Shown here: in pieces, positions 1 through 8,955 of the stretch | How the letters are laid out: the number at the start of each line of letters is the position of its first letter | Numbering within the stretch: the stretch's first letter is position 1 | Assembly: GCF_009765355.1 (NCBI RefSeq) | Contig: NZ_VTHK01000041.1 | Span: 1-64,000, forward strand | DNA from: Amycolatopsis anabasis | Lineage (GTDB): Bacteria > Actinomycetota > Actinomycetes > Mycobacteriales > Pseudonocardiaceae | Length of the DNA stretch: 64,000 bases | Reading direction: 5' to 3' | Made by a program: the position numbers and the translations under genes | The notes under the pieces: model-generated | What the model was told of the DNA's origin: nothing | The model's input: the letters and a program-made list of their open reading frames with translations, nothing else | Databases searched by the model: none

Positions 1-65
1 CACCCGGTCAACCCCACCCCACCAGCAAAAACCAAGATGAAAAATGCCCATTGGGGGACGTTTGG

Positions 66-518
66 CTACGGGGTGGGGAGGGCGAGGGTGCCGAGGGCGG
101 CGACCAGGGGGGCGAGTTCGGGCACCTGTTCGGCTTCGGCGAGCGCGTCGCCCAGGGTGCGGTCGTGCGTCGGGCGCGCGGTGTCCAGCAACGCGTGTCC
201 GGCTTCGGTGACCTCGGTGTAGATGCCGCGGCGGTCGTCGGGGCACAGGTACCGCTGGAGCAGGCCGCGCTTCTCCAGCCGGGTGACCAGCCGGGTCGTC
301 GCCGACTGGCTGAGCACCACCGCCCGGGAGAGCTGGTTCATCCGCATGTGCCAGCCGTCCTGGCGGGAAAGCACGTCGAGCACGCTGTACTCGCTCACCG
401 ACAGCTCGTGCTCGCGCTGCAACGCACGTTCGAGCGCGTCCTCGATCCGGGCGTGCAGCGCCGCCACCGTTCGCCATCCCTGGGCGCGTGCCTCCGCGGC
501 GTCATCGTCCAGTGACAC
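66..518 (-). CDS. MarR family transcriptional regulator
   Basis: A 150-residue protein with the MarR winged-helix fold. The recognition region lies at about residues 57-90 and the wing carries the typical D-D-R-R-G at 94-98. It starts with GTG at 516-518, preceded on the minus strand by an AAGAGGTG ribosome site. It is divergent from the DHA1 efflux pump that starts at 669, so the usual arrangement applies: a MarR repressor that probably controls the pump and itself from the shared 150-bp intergenic region. Ligand unknown. The assignment to MarR is firm; the target is inferred from position. Confidence 0.9.
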   Translation of the reverse strand: MSLDDDAAEARAQGWRTVAALHARIEDALERALQREHELSVSEYSVLDVLSRQDGWHMRMNQLSRAVVLSQSATTRLVTRLEKRGLLQRYLCPDDRRGIYTEVTEAGHALLDTARPTHDRTLGDALAEAEQVPELAPLVAALGTLALPTP

Positions 519-668
519 GGTTCACCTCTTCCTTGGCCATCGCCACCTTGCGCACAGCCTACTTGCATGCTGCACTATCACGCGTAAGCAATAAGCCGCG
601 TGTGCAACTATCGCGGACGCCGGTTGTTGACGGCGCTACTTAGATACTACAGGAAGAAGGTACGTTTC

Positions 669-1862
669 ATGCCTGTCGCCCTGCTCGCCCTGGCGATCAG
701 CGCCTTCGGCATCGGCACCACCGAGTTCGTGATCATGGGGCTGCTCCCCGACGTCGCCCGCGACTTCGGGGTTTCGATCCCGTCGGCGGGCCTGCTCATC
801 TCCGGCTACGCGCTCGGTGTCGTGATCGGCGCCCCGCTGCTCACGGCGGTCGGCGCCAAACTGCCGCGCAAGACCATCCTGGTCGCGCTGATGGTGCTGT
901 TCATCGCCGGGAACCTGATCTCCGCGCTCGCCACCAGCTACTCGTTGCTGATGACCGGCCGGATCGTGGCCGCGCTTTCGCACGGCGCCTTCTTCGGCGT
1001 CGGCTCGGTGGTCGCCGCCGGACTCGTCGCCCCGGCGAAACGGGCGAGCGCGATCGCCTTGATGTTCACCGGGCTGACCGTCGCCAACGTCCTCGGCGTG
1101 CCGATGGGCACCGCGCTCGGCCAGCACTTCGGCTGGCGGTCCACGTTCTGGGCGGTCACCGCGCTCGGGGTGGCCGGTCTCGCCGGGATCGTGACGCTCG
1201 TGCCGCGGCAAGGGGCGGGGGAGTCCGGCGGCCTGCGCGGGGAACTCGCCGTGTTCCGCCGCCCGCAGGTGTGGCTCGCGCTCGCGACGACCGCGCTGGG
1301 CTTCGGCGGGGTGTTCGCCGCCTTCACCTACATCACGCCGATGATGACCGAGGTCGCCGGGTTCTCCGCCGGGACGGTCACCTGGTTGCTGGTGCTGTTC
1401 GGCGCGGGCCTGTTCGCCGGGAACCTGCTCGGCGGCAAGGCGGCGGATCGCGGGCTGATGCCGAGCCTGTACGTCTTCCTCGCCGCGCTGACCGCGGTGC
1501 TGGTGGTCTTCGTGTTCACCGCGCACGCGCAGGTTCCCGCGGCGATCACCCTCGCCCTGTTCGGGGCGGCCGGGTTCGCGACCGTGCCCTCGCTGCAAAT
1601 GCGGGTGATGGAGAAGGCCGAAGGCGCACCAGCCCTCGCGTCGGCGGCGAACATCGCGGCCTTCAACCTCGGCAACGCCGGCGGCGCCTGGCTCGGCGGA
1701 CTGGCCATCGACCACGGCCTCGGCTACACCGCGCCGAACTGGATCGGCGCCCTGCTCGCCGGATCGGGGCTCGTGGTCGCCGTGGTTTCCGGCCTGCTGG
1801 ACCGCCGGACCCGGTCGACGGTCGCGGTGCCCACCGCCGACCAGGTGCCGATGACCGTCTGA
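669..1862 (+). CDS. MFS transporter, DHA1 family drug/arabinose-type efflux
   Basis: A 397-residue, 12-helix major facilitator of the DHA1 group. The opening residues up to G-T-T-E-F-V-I-M-G are the helix-1 signature of AraJ/CmlR/Cmx-like exporters, and the G-A-K-L-P-R-K loop follows helix 2. I chose ATG 669, not an upstream alternative at 600, because AGGAAGAAGG ends 8 nt before it and the protein then begins directly with helix 1. Family members export sugars, chloramphenicol or other small drugs by proton antiport. The divergent MarR gene suggests induction by a toxic compound. Substrate unknown. Confidence 0.88.
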   Translation: MPVALLALAISAFGIGTTEFVIMGLLPDVARDFGVSIPSAGLLISGYALGVVIGAPLLTAVGAKLPRKTILVALMVLFIAGNLISALATSYSLLMTGRIVAALSHGAFFGVGSVVAAGLVAPAKRASAIALMFTGLTVANVLGVPMGTALGQHFGWRSTFWAVTALGVAGLAGIVTLVPRQGAGESGGLRGELAVFRRPQVWLALATTALGFGGVFAAFTYITPMMTEVAGFSAGTVTWLLVLFGAGLFAGNLLGGKAADRGLMPSLYVFLAALTAVLVVFVFTAHAQVPAAITLALFGAAGFATVPSLQMRVMEKAEGAPALASAANIAAFNLGNAGGAWLGGLAIDHGLGYTAPNWIGALLAGSGLVVAVVSGLLDRRTRSTVAVPTADQVPMTV

Positions 1863-1884
1863 ACCGGCGGGAGGAAGGGACCGG

Positions 1885-1934
1885 GTCGTGAGTGTCCCGG
1901 CCGGTTCTACGTAACCGGTCTGTCCACTCACGAC
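1885..1934. terminator. Hairpin element, family A (GTCGTGAGTG...CACTCACGAC)
   Basis: Perfect 10-bp arms at 1885-1894 and 1925-1934 enclose a second inverted repeat, CCGGTT (1901-1906) and AACCGG (1913-1918). It lies between the 3' ends of the convergent efflux gene and the protease remnant, so it could terminate both strands. A near copy occurs at 11617-11662. Confidence 0.6.
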
Positions 1935-1954
1935 CCCAGCACTCGGCGCCCCTT

Positions 1955-2243
1955 GCTTGCACGGGCGAGGAGGCATGAGGAACAGGTTGTACTCCTGGTC
2001 GACGGTCGTCGTGGCCGGGGCGTTCGGGAAGTCGACGAACAGCATCGCGGCCTTGACCGGGCCGTCCGGCCGGGGGAAGTTCGCCCAGTTCGTCTTCCCC
2101 TCGGACAGGAAACCGCCGGACAAGGCACACGGGCCGGTCGGATCCGGAACGGCCGCCAGCGCGGGCGGCGACGGGATCCCGCCCAGCAGCACGGCGGCCA
2201 ATACACACACAAAACCCAGTCTTCGTAAGGGTTTCCTCGACAT
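1955..2243 (-). pseudogene. 5' remnant of a secreted M6-like metalloprotease
   Basis: From ATG 2241-2243 the frame encodes a signal peptide (positive N-terminus, hydrophobic core, cleavage near A-L-A at about residues 28-30). About 60 residues follow that resemble the start of M6/immune-inhibitor-A proteases (K-A-A-M-L-F-V-D-F-P-N-A-P). The similarity stops after about residue 95, where the frame enters hairpin family A. The zinc-binding part (HExxH) is absent. Full members of this family have several hundred residues, so I call this a truncated gene. The frame continues open into the antisense of the efflux gene but has no sensible composition there. A short secreted protein is the alternative. 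Confidence 0.5.
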
Positions 2244-2492
2244 CTCGGGTTCTCCTCGCGGGCAGGGGCGGGGTTGCCTCAGCAAGGGATCTACCAGTGC
2301 GCGCCGGATGCCGGAAGGCGTTCCGGTCGCCCTGTCACAAGATTGTCAAACGGGTACGGGGGTGAATCACGCACATGATCCGGATGATCTAGGTTGTCCG
2401 CACAAGCCGGGCACATTTCGGTAAAAGCCCCCAGAACGTGCAACGAACTGCGCCGTCCGGCCGAACTTCAGGCACGTTCGGAAGGGGCGATC

Positions 2493-5471
2493 ATGGTGAT
2501 GCGTCAAGTCGGCAGGTCGGCCGCGGTCTTCGTCTGCACTCTGCTCATGGCGGCGGGATTCCTCGTCGCGCTCCCGGCGCCGCTCGCGTCGTCGCTTCCG
2601 GCGCTGCCCGCCGGATTCGTGCTCCGGGACCAGGCCAGCGGCCAGGCCGCCTACGATCTGACCGACTTCGCCTACCTGCCGGACGGTTCGATGCTGACCA
2701 CCGGCAAGAGCGGGCGGTTGGCCTGGGTCGCGGCGGACGGGCGCACCCGCACGATCGCCACGCTGCCGGTGCGCACCGACGGCGACCTCGGGCTGCTCAG
2801 CGTCGAACCGGCGCACGACTACGCCACCTCGCGGCAGATCTATCTCGCCCGGTCCGTGCCCAGCGGCGGCGCGCCGTTCACGCTGCGGCTGGCCCGGTGG
2901 ACGGTGACCGGTGCGACCGAACCGACCGGCATCGCGCAGGAACAGGTCCTGCTCGAGTTCGCCGGGGACGTGCCGACCCACGCGCTGACCGGGATCGTCG
3001 CCGACGACGACGGAACGTTGTGGGTGACCAACGGGGACAACGCGAGCCCCGCGTTCGCGGACCGGCTGGCGTTGCGGTCCCTGGACATCAACGCGATCCA
3101 GGGCAAGCTCCTGCACATCACCTCGACCGGGCTCGGGGTGCCGGGCAACCCGTACTACGACCCGGCCAATCCCGCGTCGGTACGCAGCAAGGTCTACGCC
3201 AGCGGCCTGCGCAGCCCGTTCCGGCTGACCCTCGATCCGGGCAGCGGGCTGCCGATCGTCGGCGAGGTCGGCTGGAACGACTGGGAAGAGGTCGACATCG
3301 TGCTCCCCGGGCGGAGTTACGCGTGGCCGTGCTGGGAGGCGAACATCCCGACCCCCGGCTACAGCACGATGCCCGAATGCGCGGGCGTGCCGAACACCCC
3401 GCCGTTGTGGGCGTACCAGCACGGCAGCGCGAGCAACCAGGGCAACAGCGTCACCGGCGGGATCGTCTACAGTGGAACGAGCTATCCCGCGCAGTACCGG
3501 GGTGCGTACTTCTTCGGCGACTACGTGGGCAAGAAGATCTGGACGCTGCGGTACGACGCGCAGGGGAAACTGACCCAGGCGCCGCAGAACCCGCCGCTGG
3601 GCATCGATATCGGCGGCCCGGTGAAGTTCGCGGCGGCGCCCAACGGGGACATCGTCTACGCCGACATCTATTCCGCGACCCTGCGGCGACTGACCTACAC
3701 GCAGGGCAACACCGCGCCGGTCGCCAAGGCCGCGACCAGCACGAATCCGGCCACCCGCACGGTCACGTTCGACGCGAGCGAATCGGTCGACTTCGACGGC
3801 GATCAGCTGACCTACCAGTGGAGTTTCGGCGACGGCACATCCGGGACCGGGGTGCGCGCCACGCACACGTATGCCGCGGGCGCCGACCAGTTCACCGCGG
3901 TGCTCACGGTGACCGATCCGCTCGGCGCCACCGGGAGCACGCAGATCACCGTGGCGCCGTCGAACAACTCGCCCGCCCTGCAACTGACCACACCGGGGAA
4001 CGTGACGTTCGCGGTGGGCGAATCGATCGGCCTCGGCGCGACCGCGACCGACGCCGAGGACGGTGTGCTGCCGGTGAGCTGGACCAGCCGCACCGTCCAT
4101 TGTCCGGACGACGCCACCTGCCACGCCCATCCCGGGGTGAGCGCGTCCACGGAGACCTTCAGCGCCGGGTTCACCGACCACACCGATTCGCGGATGGAGT
4201 TCACCGCGACGGCCACCGACAGCGCGGGCGTCGCGACCAGCGCGACCTATGTCGCCCGGCCGCGGGAACACCGGCTGACGCTGGTGAGCAACATTCCCGC
4301 GACGCTGCAGATTCCGGCGGAAGGCGGGGTCAGTTCGTCGATGGTCACCGAGGGCGCGACGCTCGACGTCGTCGCCGCGCCCGTCGCGGCCGATGGGGCG
4401 TCCCCGTTCGCCGGGTGGGCGGACGGGCCGGCGGCGACCACCCGGACGCTGACCATGGGCGCCGCGGACACCACGCTGACCGCCAACTACACCACGCCGA
4501 TCGAGCAGCGGTACAACGCCGAACCCGCGTTGCGGCAACTGCTCGGCGCGCCGACCGGGCCGGAGACCGCCGATATCGGCGCGCGGTACCGCGCGTACGA
4601 ACGGGGGCGGCTGTACTGGTCGCCGCAGACCGGCGTGCGCGAGGTGCACGGCGCGATCCTGGACAAGTACCTGCAACTCGGCGGCCCGGGCCGGTGGGGT
4701 GTGCCGGTCACCGACCAGACGGCCACCGCCGATGGCGCCGGCCAGTTCAACCACTTCACCCAGCGCGCCTCGATCTACTGGACCGCGGCGACCGGTGCGC
4801 GGGGAATCTGTTGCCAGATCCGGGAAACCTGGGCGGCGCTGGGCTGGGAACGCTCATATCTCGGCTACCCGGCCACGGACGAGACGGCGACGGCCGACGG
4901 GATCGGCCGGTTCAACCACTTCACGAACCGGGGCTCGATCTTCTGGTCCCCGGCCACCGGGGCGCAGGCCGTGTGCTGCCAGATCCGGGAACTCTGGTCG
5001 GCCCTGGGCTGGGAACGCTCGTACCTGGGTTATCCGGTCACCGGTGAGCTGGTCGCCCCGGACGGGGTGGGCCATTTCAACCACTTCGCCAACCGCGGTT
5101 CGATCTACTGGACCCCGTGGGCGGGTGCGGTGGCGACCTGTTGCCAGATCAGGGAGAAATGGGCCTCGATGGGCTGGGAGCGCTCGTACCTGGGGTACCC
5201 GGTGACCAGTGAACGGGTCACCCCGGACGGGATCGGGCACTACAACCACTTCACCAACCGCGGCTCGATCTACTGGACCCCGTTCGCCGGGGCGGTCGCG
5301 ACCTGCTGCCAGATCCGCGAGCGCTGGGCCGCGCTCGGCTGGGAGCGGTCGTACCTCGGGTACCCGGTCAGCGACGAATTCGCCATCCCCGGCGGGAAAC
5401 GGACCAACTACCAGTACGGCTACATCACCTGGACCGCCGCCACCGGCCGGGTGACCGACCGCCGCTACTAG
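2493..5471 (+). CDS. Secreted PQQ-dependent sugar dehydrogenase-like protein with PKD domain and LGFP repeats
   Basis: A 992-residue exported protein. The signal peptide covers residues 1-30. A glucose/sorbosone dehydrogenase beta-propeller spans about 35-395 (motif G-L-R-S-P-F-R, then G-E-V-G-W-N-D-W-E-E). A PKD domain lies at about 405-490 (Y-Q-W-S-F-G-D-G-T). A beta-rich linker to about 665 precedes at least five LGFP repeats of about 53 residues (S-Y-L-G-Y-P, N-H-F-T-N-R-G-S-I-Y-W). The propeller would oxidise a sugar or polyol with PQQ. LGFP repeats are thought to bind the mycolyl-arabinogalactan wall and would tether it. Several repeats contain C-C-Q-I-R-E, an unusual vicinal cysteine pair. 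Start ATG 2493 has GGAAGGGG just upstream. Confidence 0.88.
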   Translation: MVMRQVGRSAAVFVCTLLMAAGFLVALPAPLASSLPALPAGFVLRDQASGQAAYDLTDFAYLPDGSMLTTGKSGRLAWVAADGRTRTIATLPVRTDGDLGLLSVEPAHDYATSRQIYLARSVPSGGAPFTLRLARWTVTGATEPTGIAQEQVLLEFAGDVPTHALTGIVADDDGTLWVTNGDNASPAFADRLALRSLDINAIQGKLLHITSTGLGVPGNPYYDPANPASVRSKVYASGLRSPFRLTLDPGSGLPIVGEVGWNDWEEVDIVLPGRSYAWPCWEANIPTPGYSTMPECAGVPNTPPLWAYQHGSASNQGNSVTGGIVYSGTSYPAQYRGAYFFGDYVGKKIWTLRYDAQGKLTQAPQNPPLGIDIGGPVKFAAAPNGDIVYADIYSATLRRLTYTQGNTAPVAKAATSTNPATRTVTFDASESVDFDGDQLTYQWSFGDGTSGTGVRATHTYAAGADQFTAVLTVTDPLGATGSTQITVAPSNNSPALQLTTPGNVTFAVGESIGLGATATDAEDGVLPVSWTSRTVHCPDDATCHAHPGVSASTETFSAGFTDHTDSRMEFTATATDSAGVATSATYVARPREHRLTLVSNIPATLQIPAEGGVSSSMVTEGATLDVVAAPVAADGASPFAGWADGPAATTRTLTMGAADTTLTANYTTPIEQRYNAEPALRQLLGAPTGPETADIGARYRAYERGRLYWSPQTGVREVHGAILDKYLQLGGPGRWGVPVTDQTATADGAGQFNHFTQRASIYWTAATGARGICCQIRETWAALGWERSYLGYPATDETATADGIGRFNHFTNRGSIFWSPATGAQAVCCQIRELWSALGWERSYLGYPVTGELVAPDGVGHFNHFANRGSIYWTPWAGAVATCCQIREKWASMGWERSYLGYPVTSERVTPDGIGHYNHFTNRGSIYWTPFAGAVATCCQIRERWAALGWERSYLGYPVSDEFAIPGGKRTNYQYGYITWTAATGRVTDRRY

Positions 5472-5481
5472 CCACCCGCAC

Positions 5482-5522
5482 CGCCCTCGCCCCGGGGGAC
5501 CCCTCACCAACCGGGGCGAGGG
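5482..5522 (+). terminator. Rho-independent-type hairpin after the LGFP protein
   Basis: A perfect 13-bp stem, 5482-5494 with 5510-5522, and a 15-nt loop, beginning 10 nt after the stop codon of the dehydrogenase gene. There is no clear T-run, as is common in G+C-rich actinomycetes. Confidence 0.65.
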
Positions 5523-5530
5523 CACCCATC

Positions 5531-5577
5531 CCCAATGCGGCCTTCGGGACACTCAACGCCCCGAAAGCCACATTGGG
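5531..5577. repeat. Hairpin element, family B
   Basis: Near-perfect inverted repeat: 5531-5548 pairs with 5560-5577 (18-nt arms, CCCAATGCGGCCTTCGGG against its complement with two mismatches). It sits between the convergent dehydrogenase gene and a small secreted-protein gene and may terminate the latter. Confidence 0.55.
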
Positions 5578-5614
5578 TACCTTGAGAGGAGCCCTCCGCG
5601 GTCAACCGGGAAGC

Positions 5615-5842
5615 TCAGTCGCCGCTTTCGTCGGACACCGGAATGCCGCTGAAAACTCCGCCGACACACAGCCGACCGGTCGGGCTCTCCTCCGATTCCT
5701 CCGCGTCGCCGCCACCTTTCTCGCAAAGCTCTTCGGTGACGGTATTCTGTGGGGATGCGGTCGCAACGGCCGTCACGGGGGCGCTGAGCACCAGTGCGAG
5801 GCCCGCCGCGAAAGCTCCCGCGGCGGCAACAATGCGTTTCAT
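5615..5842 (-). CDS. Small secreted protein, unknown function
   Basis: 75 residues starting at ATG 5840-5842 with AAGGGAGAG upstream. Residues 1-28 form a signal peptide (M-K-R-I-V then an Ala/Val/Leu core). The mature part is about 47 residues, acidic, Gly/Ser/Glu-rich with two cysteines about 18 residues apart that could form a disulfide. I recognise no family. The earlier in-frame ATG at 5896 would bury the signal peptide and is less likely. The 230 bp upstream to the next gene show no further feature. Confidence 0.55.
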   Translation of the reverse strand: MKRIVAAAGAFAAGLALVLSAPVTAVATASPQNTVTEELCEKGGGDAEESEESPTGRLCVGGVFSGIPVSDESGD

Positions 5843-6076
5843 TCCGAACTCTCCCTTTCGATGTTTCTCATCGGTGTCGGTGACACCAAGACACACCCAG
5901 GGTCAGCCGAACCTCGGTCACCCCCAAACGAGGTTCACCGCATTGTCGGGGGACCTCACACCCATAGCGCAAACCCGCCGCGCTCGGTCACCGGATTCCT
6001 ACCCGATCACGCGATCAAGCACCGGTCCGTACCGGCACAGCCCGTCGTCGGATACCGGAGGCTTGCGTGCGCCCGG

Positions 6077-7165
6077 TCAGCGAGTGTCTGGTGTGGACAG
6101 TCGATGGGCGAGTTCGCGGACTTCGGGGTCGCGGCCCCAGGTGGCGAGCAGGCGGTGGCGGAGACCGCGGAGTTCACCGCGGACAAGGGAATTGCGCGAC
6201 GACGGGGGAACGGCGAGGGTGGCTTCGACCGCTTGCGCCGCCGCGTCCGGTTCGCCCGCGTAGGCGTGGGCGTCGGCGAGGCGGGCGGCGAACAGCGCGC
6301 GGTTGGGCCACATCTCGGCCGGGGTGCGCTCGAAAGCGTCCCGCGCGGCGTCGACCGCGTGGTCGGCGAGGGCGCGGTGACCGTGCGCGGCGAGGTCGCG
6401 GTAGCAGGCGGCCCGGATGCTCTGGAGCATGGCGACGCCGTACGGCCTGGCGAGCCAGGGCGCGTCCGCCGGATCGGTTCGTCCGGCCAGGTTCGCCGCG
6501 AGCGCGAGCCGGTTCGCGCAGCGGCCGCGTTCGCCGAGGCCCGCGAACGCCCGGGCTTCCAGGATCGCGGCCAGGAAACCCGTCCACGGCCGCCCGGCGC
6601 CGGTCTCGTGCGCCGCCCGGGCGTACCCGAGCGCGCGCACCTGATCGCCCGCCGCCCGCGCGACCACGCCGATCCGGGTCTGCGGATCCGCCGCCAGGCC
6701 GTGATCATCGGCACCCTTCGCCCAGCCCAACGCCCGCCCGAACCACGTCATCGCGAGGTCGCGCTGGCCGTTCTCGAACCGGGCCCACCCGGCGCGGTAT
6801 CCGTACCGCCCGGCCAGTCGCAGCACCTCGGTCTGATGGGGCGAACTCGTCGAGAGCCAGCCCATCAGTAAACGCAGGTGACTTTCCAGCGCCTCGACGA
6901 TCCCGGCCCCGCCGAGCGTGTCGTCGAACCGTTCGTAGGCGGTGAGCAGCAGGTCGAACTCGCGGATCGAGTCCGGGCAGGCGTCCCCGCCCCGGGCGAC
7001 GTTCCGGTGTGCGGCTTCGAGCGACGACCACCGGAGCCCGTGCTCGACCTTGCTGATCAGGGAATGGTGGTGGCCGACCAGGCGACCTAACCGGGCCTGG
7101 GTCAGCCCGGCGGCTTCCCGGTGCTCCCGCAGGAGGCGCCCGAACTCCACCCGGGCATCGGTCAC
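6077..7165 (-). CDS. XRE-family transcriptional regulator with helical sensor domain
   Basis: 362 residues. An N-terminal helix-turn-helix lies at about 7-60 (L-R-E-H-R-E-A-A-G-L-T-Q, then S-L-I-S-K-V-E-H-G), followed by about 290 residues of TPR-like helices rich in Ala, Arg and Leu. This is the layout of the large actinobacterial family of XRE proteins with a C-terminal tetratricopeptide-type domain, which often act near specialised metabolism or differentiation genes. GTG start at 7163-7165 with GAGGAGCGAG before it. It has no operon partner: the neighbours are a small secreted protein downstream and a secreted peptidase upstream. Target genes cannot be inferred. Confidence 0.82.
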   Translation of the reverse strand: MTDARVEFGRLLREHREAAGLTQARLGRLVGHHHSLISKVEHGLRWSSLEAAHRNVARGGDACPDSIREFDLLLTAYERFDDTLGGAGIVEALESHLRLLMGWLSTSSPHQTEVLRLAGRYGYRAGWARFENGQRDLAMTWFGRALGWAKGADDHGLAADPQTRIGVVARAAGDQVRALGYARAAHETGAGRPWTGFLAAILEARAFAGLGERGRCANRLALAANLAGRTDPADAPWLARPYGVAMLQSIRAACYRDLAAHGHRALADHAVDAARDAFERTPAEMWPNRALFAARLADAHAYAGEPDAAAQAVEATLAVPPSSRNSLVRGELRGLRHRLLATWGRDPEVRELAHRLSTPDTR

Positions 7166-7334
7166 GCTCGCTCCTCCGCGGGTTCGCGCGCGTCCGCGAT
7201 CGTGTCGCCAGGGCGCGATTTGGCAACCCCTCGCACGTCGGCGACAAGGGCGCCCTGCCGCCCCGATAGCGGGGCCTGTCGGCCGGGGCGCGCTCCGTGG
7301 TCCACTCGGGTGCCGCGACTTGACTCAGCGAGTT

Positions 7335-8867
7335 TCACGCGGCGCACGCGGCGAGGTCCACCGGAACCTGCTGCCCCCGCCGCACGAGCACCTTCGTGGT
7401 GACCGCCACCGGCTTACCGGGTGGCGCGCAGGTGAGCGTCCACGACTCGTCGAGCATCCCGTTCTCGGCGGGCCGCGTCGACGGGTTGACGTCCCAGGTG
7501 AACCGGCCGCCGGAAGGCACGGTCAGCGCCGATTCCAGATGCGTCGGCACCGGTTGCCCGGTCGCCGTGGTCAGGGTGAAGTCCTTGGTGATCCGCAAGG
7601 TCGATCCGGCGGGCGCGGAACCGGTGAGCACCCCGTGCCGCGTCCGGTCCGCGGCGGCTTCGGCCGCGCGCAGGTACAGTTCGCGCAATCCCAGCCGCGT
7701 CCCGGTGCCCATGTACTGGTCCACCACGCCGGGGCCGAAGGCCGGGTGGAAGTTCCCGGTCCCGATCTCCACGGTGAACCCGAAACCGGCGGTCGCGTAG
7801 TACGACCAGCGTTCGGTCATCCCGCCGACCCGCAGCGCCGAGGAGCCGTAGCCGTTGGCCGAGCTCAGCCGGGTGCCCAGCGCGCTGTAGAGGTCCTCCT
7901 CCGGCCCGGCCGGGCGCAGCACGACCTCGCCGTAGGTGTGGTTGCTGATCAGCGCGGTCGCCTGCAGGCCGGACACCAGATCGCGGACATTGGTGACCTC
8001 CGGTTCGGAGAACGGTCCCGCGCCGCGGTAGGTCTCGGAGCCCCGGTTCGCGCTGGATCCGTTGTCGCCCCAGGCCGCGCCGTAGTTGCGGTTGGGGTCG
8101 ACGCCGTAGGACCGGTTCGCCGACGCCGCGCATTCGCCCGGACCGGGGAGCTGCCCGTCGCGCACCCGGCAGTTCTTGCGCTTCATCTCGTATGTCAGGC
8201 CCCGCGAGATCGCGAAACCGTCCGGGTTCACCATAGGCACGACGACCACCCGGAGCTGGTCGAGCAGTCCGGTGACGCGCGCGTCCGTGCCGTCGTTCTT
8301 CAGCAGGTCGTAGGCGAACTCCAAGGTCACCTCCGAGGACGGCCACTCCCGGGCGTGATGCACCCCGGTGACCACCAGGACCGGTTTGTGCGCCGACGCG
8401 GCGACGTCGTGGGAGATCTCCAGCCCGCGCACGGTCCGGTTCTCCAACGTGCGGTGGGGCAGGGTGAAGGTCCGGGCCGCCTTCGGGTAGGTCGACGCGA
8501 GCCGGTCGAGGTCGGTGTCGTAGTCGGCGAACGCGCGGTAGGCGGTGCGGCCGCTCGGCAGCGTGGAGACCGCGACGGACCGGGCGTAGGCCGCGTCCGC
8601 CGCCCGGGTCCGCGCGGCGTCGGCGGTGAGGTCGGCGACCAGCGTGTGCCACCGGAAACCTTTCTGCCGCAGGTGTTCCGCGTCGGCGCGGCCGTGCAGG
8701 ACGACGTCCGCGGTGCCGTCCACGGCGTCCAGGCCGAGCGCGGCGACCTGCTCGGGTGACGCGTCGACGCGCACCAGGGAGATCCGGTCGTCCGGGGCCG
8801 CGGCCGCCGGGGCGGTGAGCGTGGCTGCCAGGGTCAGGGCGGCAATCGGGAGAAGGAAGGATCGCAT
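7335..8867 (-). CDS. Secreted M14 family zinc carboxypeptidase
   Basis: 510 residues from ATG 8865-8867. Signal peptide at 1-24 (A-P-A-A-A-A). The M14 catalytic domain covers about 105-410. Zinc ligands are His171 and Glu174 (H-H-A-R-E-W) and His310 (S-N-H-T-Y); the catalytic Glu367 sits in F-T-V-E-I-G. The substrate-binding D-P-N-R-N-Y is at about 257-262. All residues needed for activity are present. A beta-rich C-terminal region of about 90 residues follows, so it should remove C-terminal residues from peptides outside the cell. A second, longer relative lies at 22411-24891. An upstream in-frame ATG at 8906 is disfavoured because it precedes the signal peptide. Confidence 0.92.
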   Translation of the reverse strand: MRSFLLPIAALTLAATLTAPAAAAPDDRISLVRVDASPEQVAALGLDAVDGTADVVLHGRADAEHLRQKGFRWHTLVADLTADAARTRAADAAYARSVAVSTLPSGRTAYRAFADYDTDLDRLASTYPKAARTFTLPHRTLENRTVRGLEISHDVAASAHKPVLVVTGVHHAREWPSSEVTLEFAYDLLKNDGTDARVTGLLDQLRVVVVPMVNPDGFAISRGLTYEMKRKNCRVRDGQLPGPGECAASANRSYGVDPNRNYGAAWGDNGSSANRGSETYRGAGPFSEPEVTNVRDLVSGLQATALISNHTYGEVVLRPAGPEEDLYSALGTRLSSANGYGSSALRVGGMTERWSYYATAGFGFTVEIGTGNFHPAFGPGVVDQYMGTGTRLGLRELYLRAAEAAADRTRHGVLTGSAPAGSTLRITKDFTLTTATGQPVPTHLESALTVPSGGRFTWDVNPSTRPAENGMLDESWTLTCAPPGKPVAVTTKVLVRRGQQVPVDLAACAA

Positions 8868-8955
8868 CGGCGCCTCCAGCCCGTGGTGATGAGTGGACCA
8901 GACCATAGGGCGGTACCGGGCGGAGGTGGCGGTTCTGGCGGGTACCCGCCAGGTC

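Noticed and set aside
579..602. CACGCG (579-584) and CGCGTG (597-602) as a MarR operator
   Set aside because: Arms of 6 bp with a 12-nt spacer occur often by chance in such DNA; no second copy seen, so not listed as a site.
626..650. TTGACG-containing promoter for the efflux gene
   Set aside because: No hexamer at a proper 16-19-bp distance resembles TANNNT; spacing to GATACT is only about 12 bp.
636..2285. 549-residue minus-strand frame opposite the efflux gene
   Set aside because: Only its first about 95 residues look like protein (the M6-like remnant). The rest is the antisense shadow of a well-supported transporter, rich in Arg, Gly and Glu.
2367..4754. 795-residue minus-strand frame inside the LGFP protein gene
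   Set aside because: Shadow of the real gene on the plus strand; no domain, no ribosome site, Arg/Gly/Pro-biased composition typical of antisense G+C-rich DNA.
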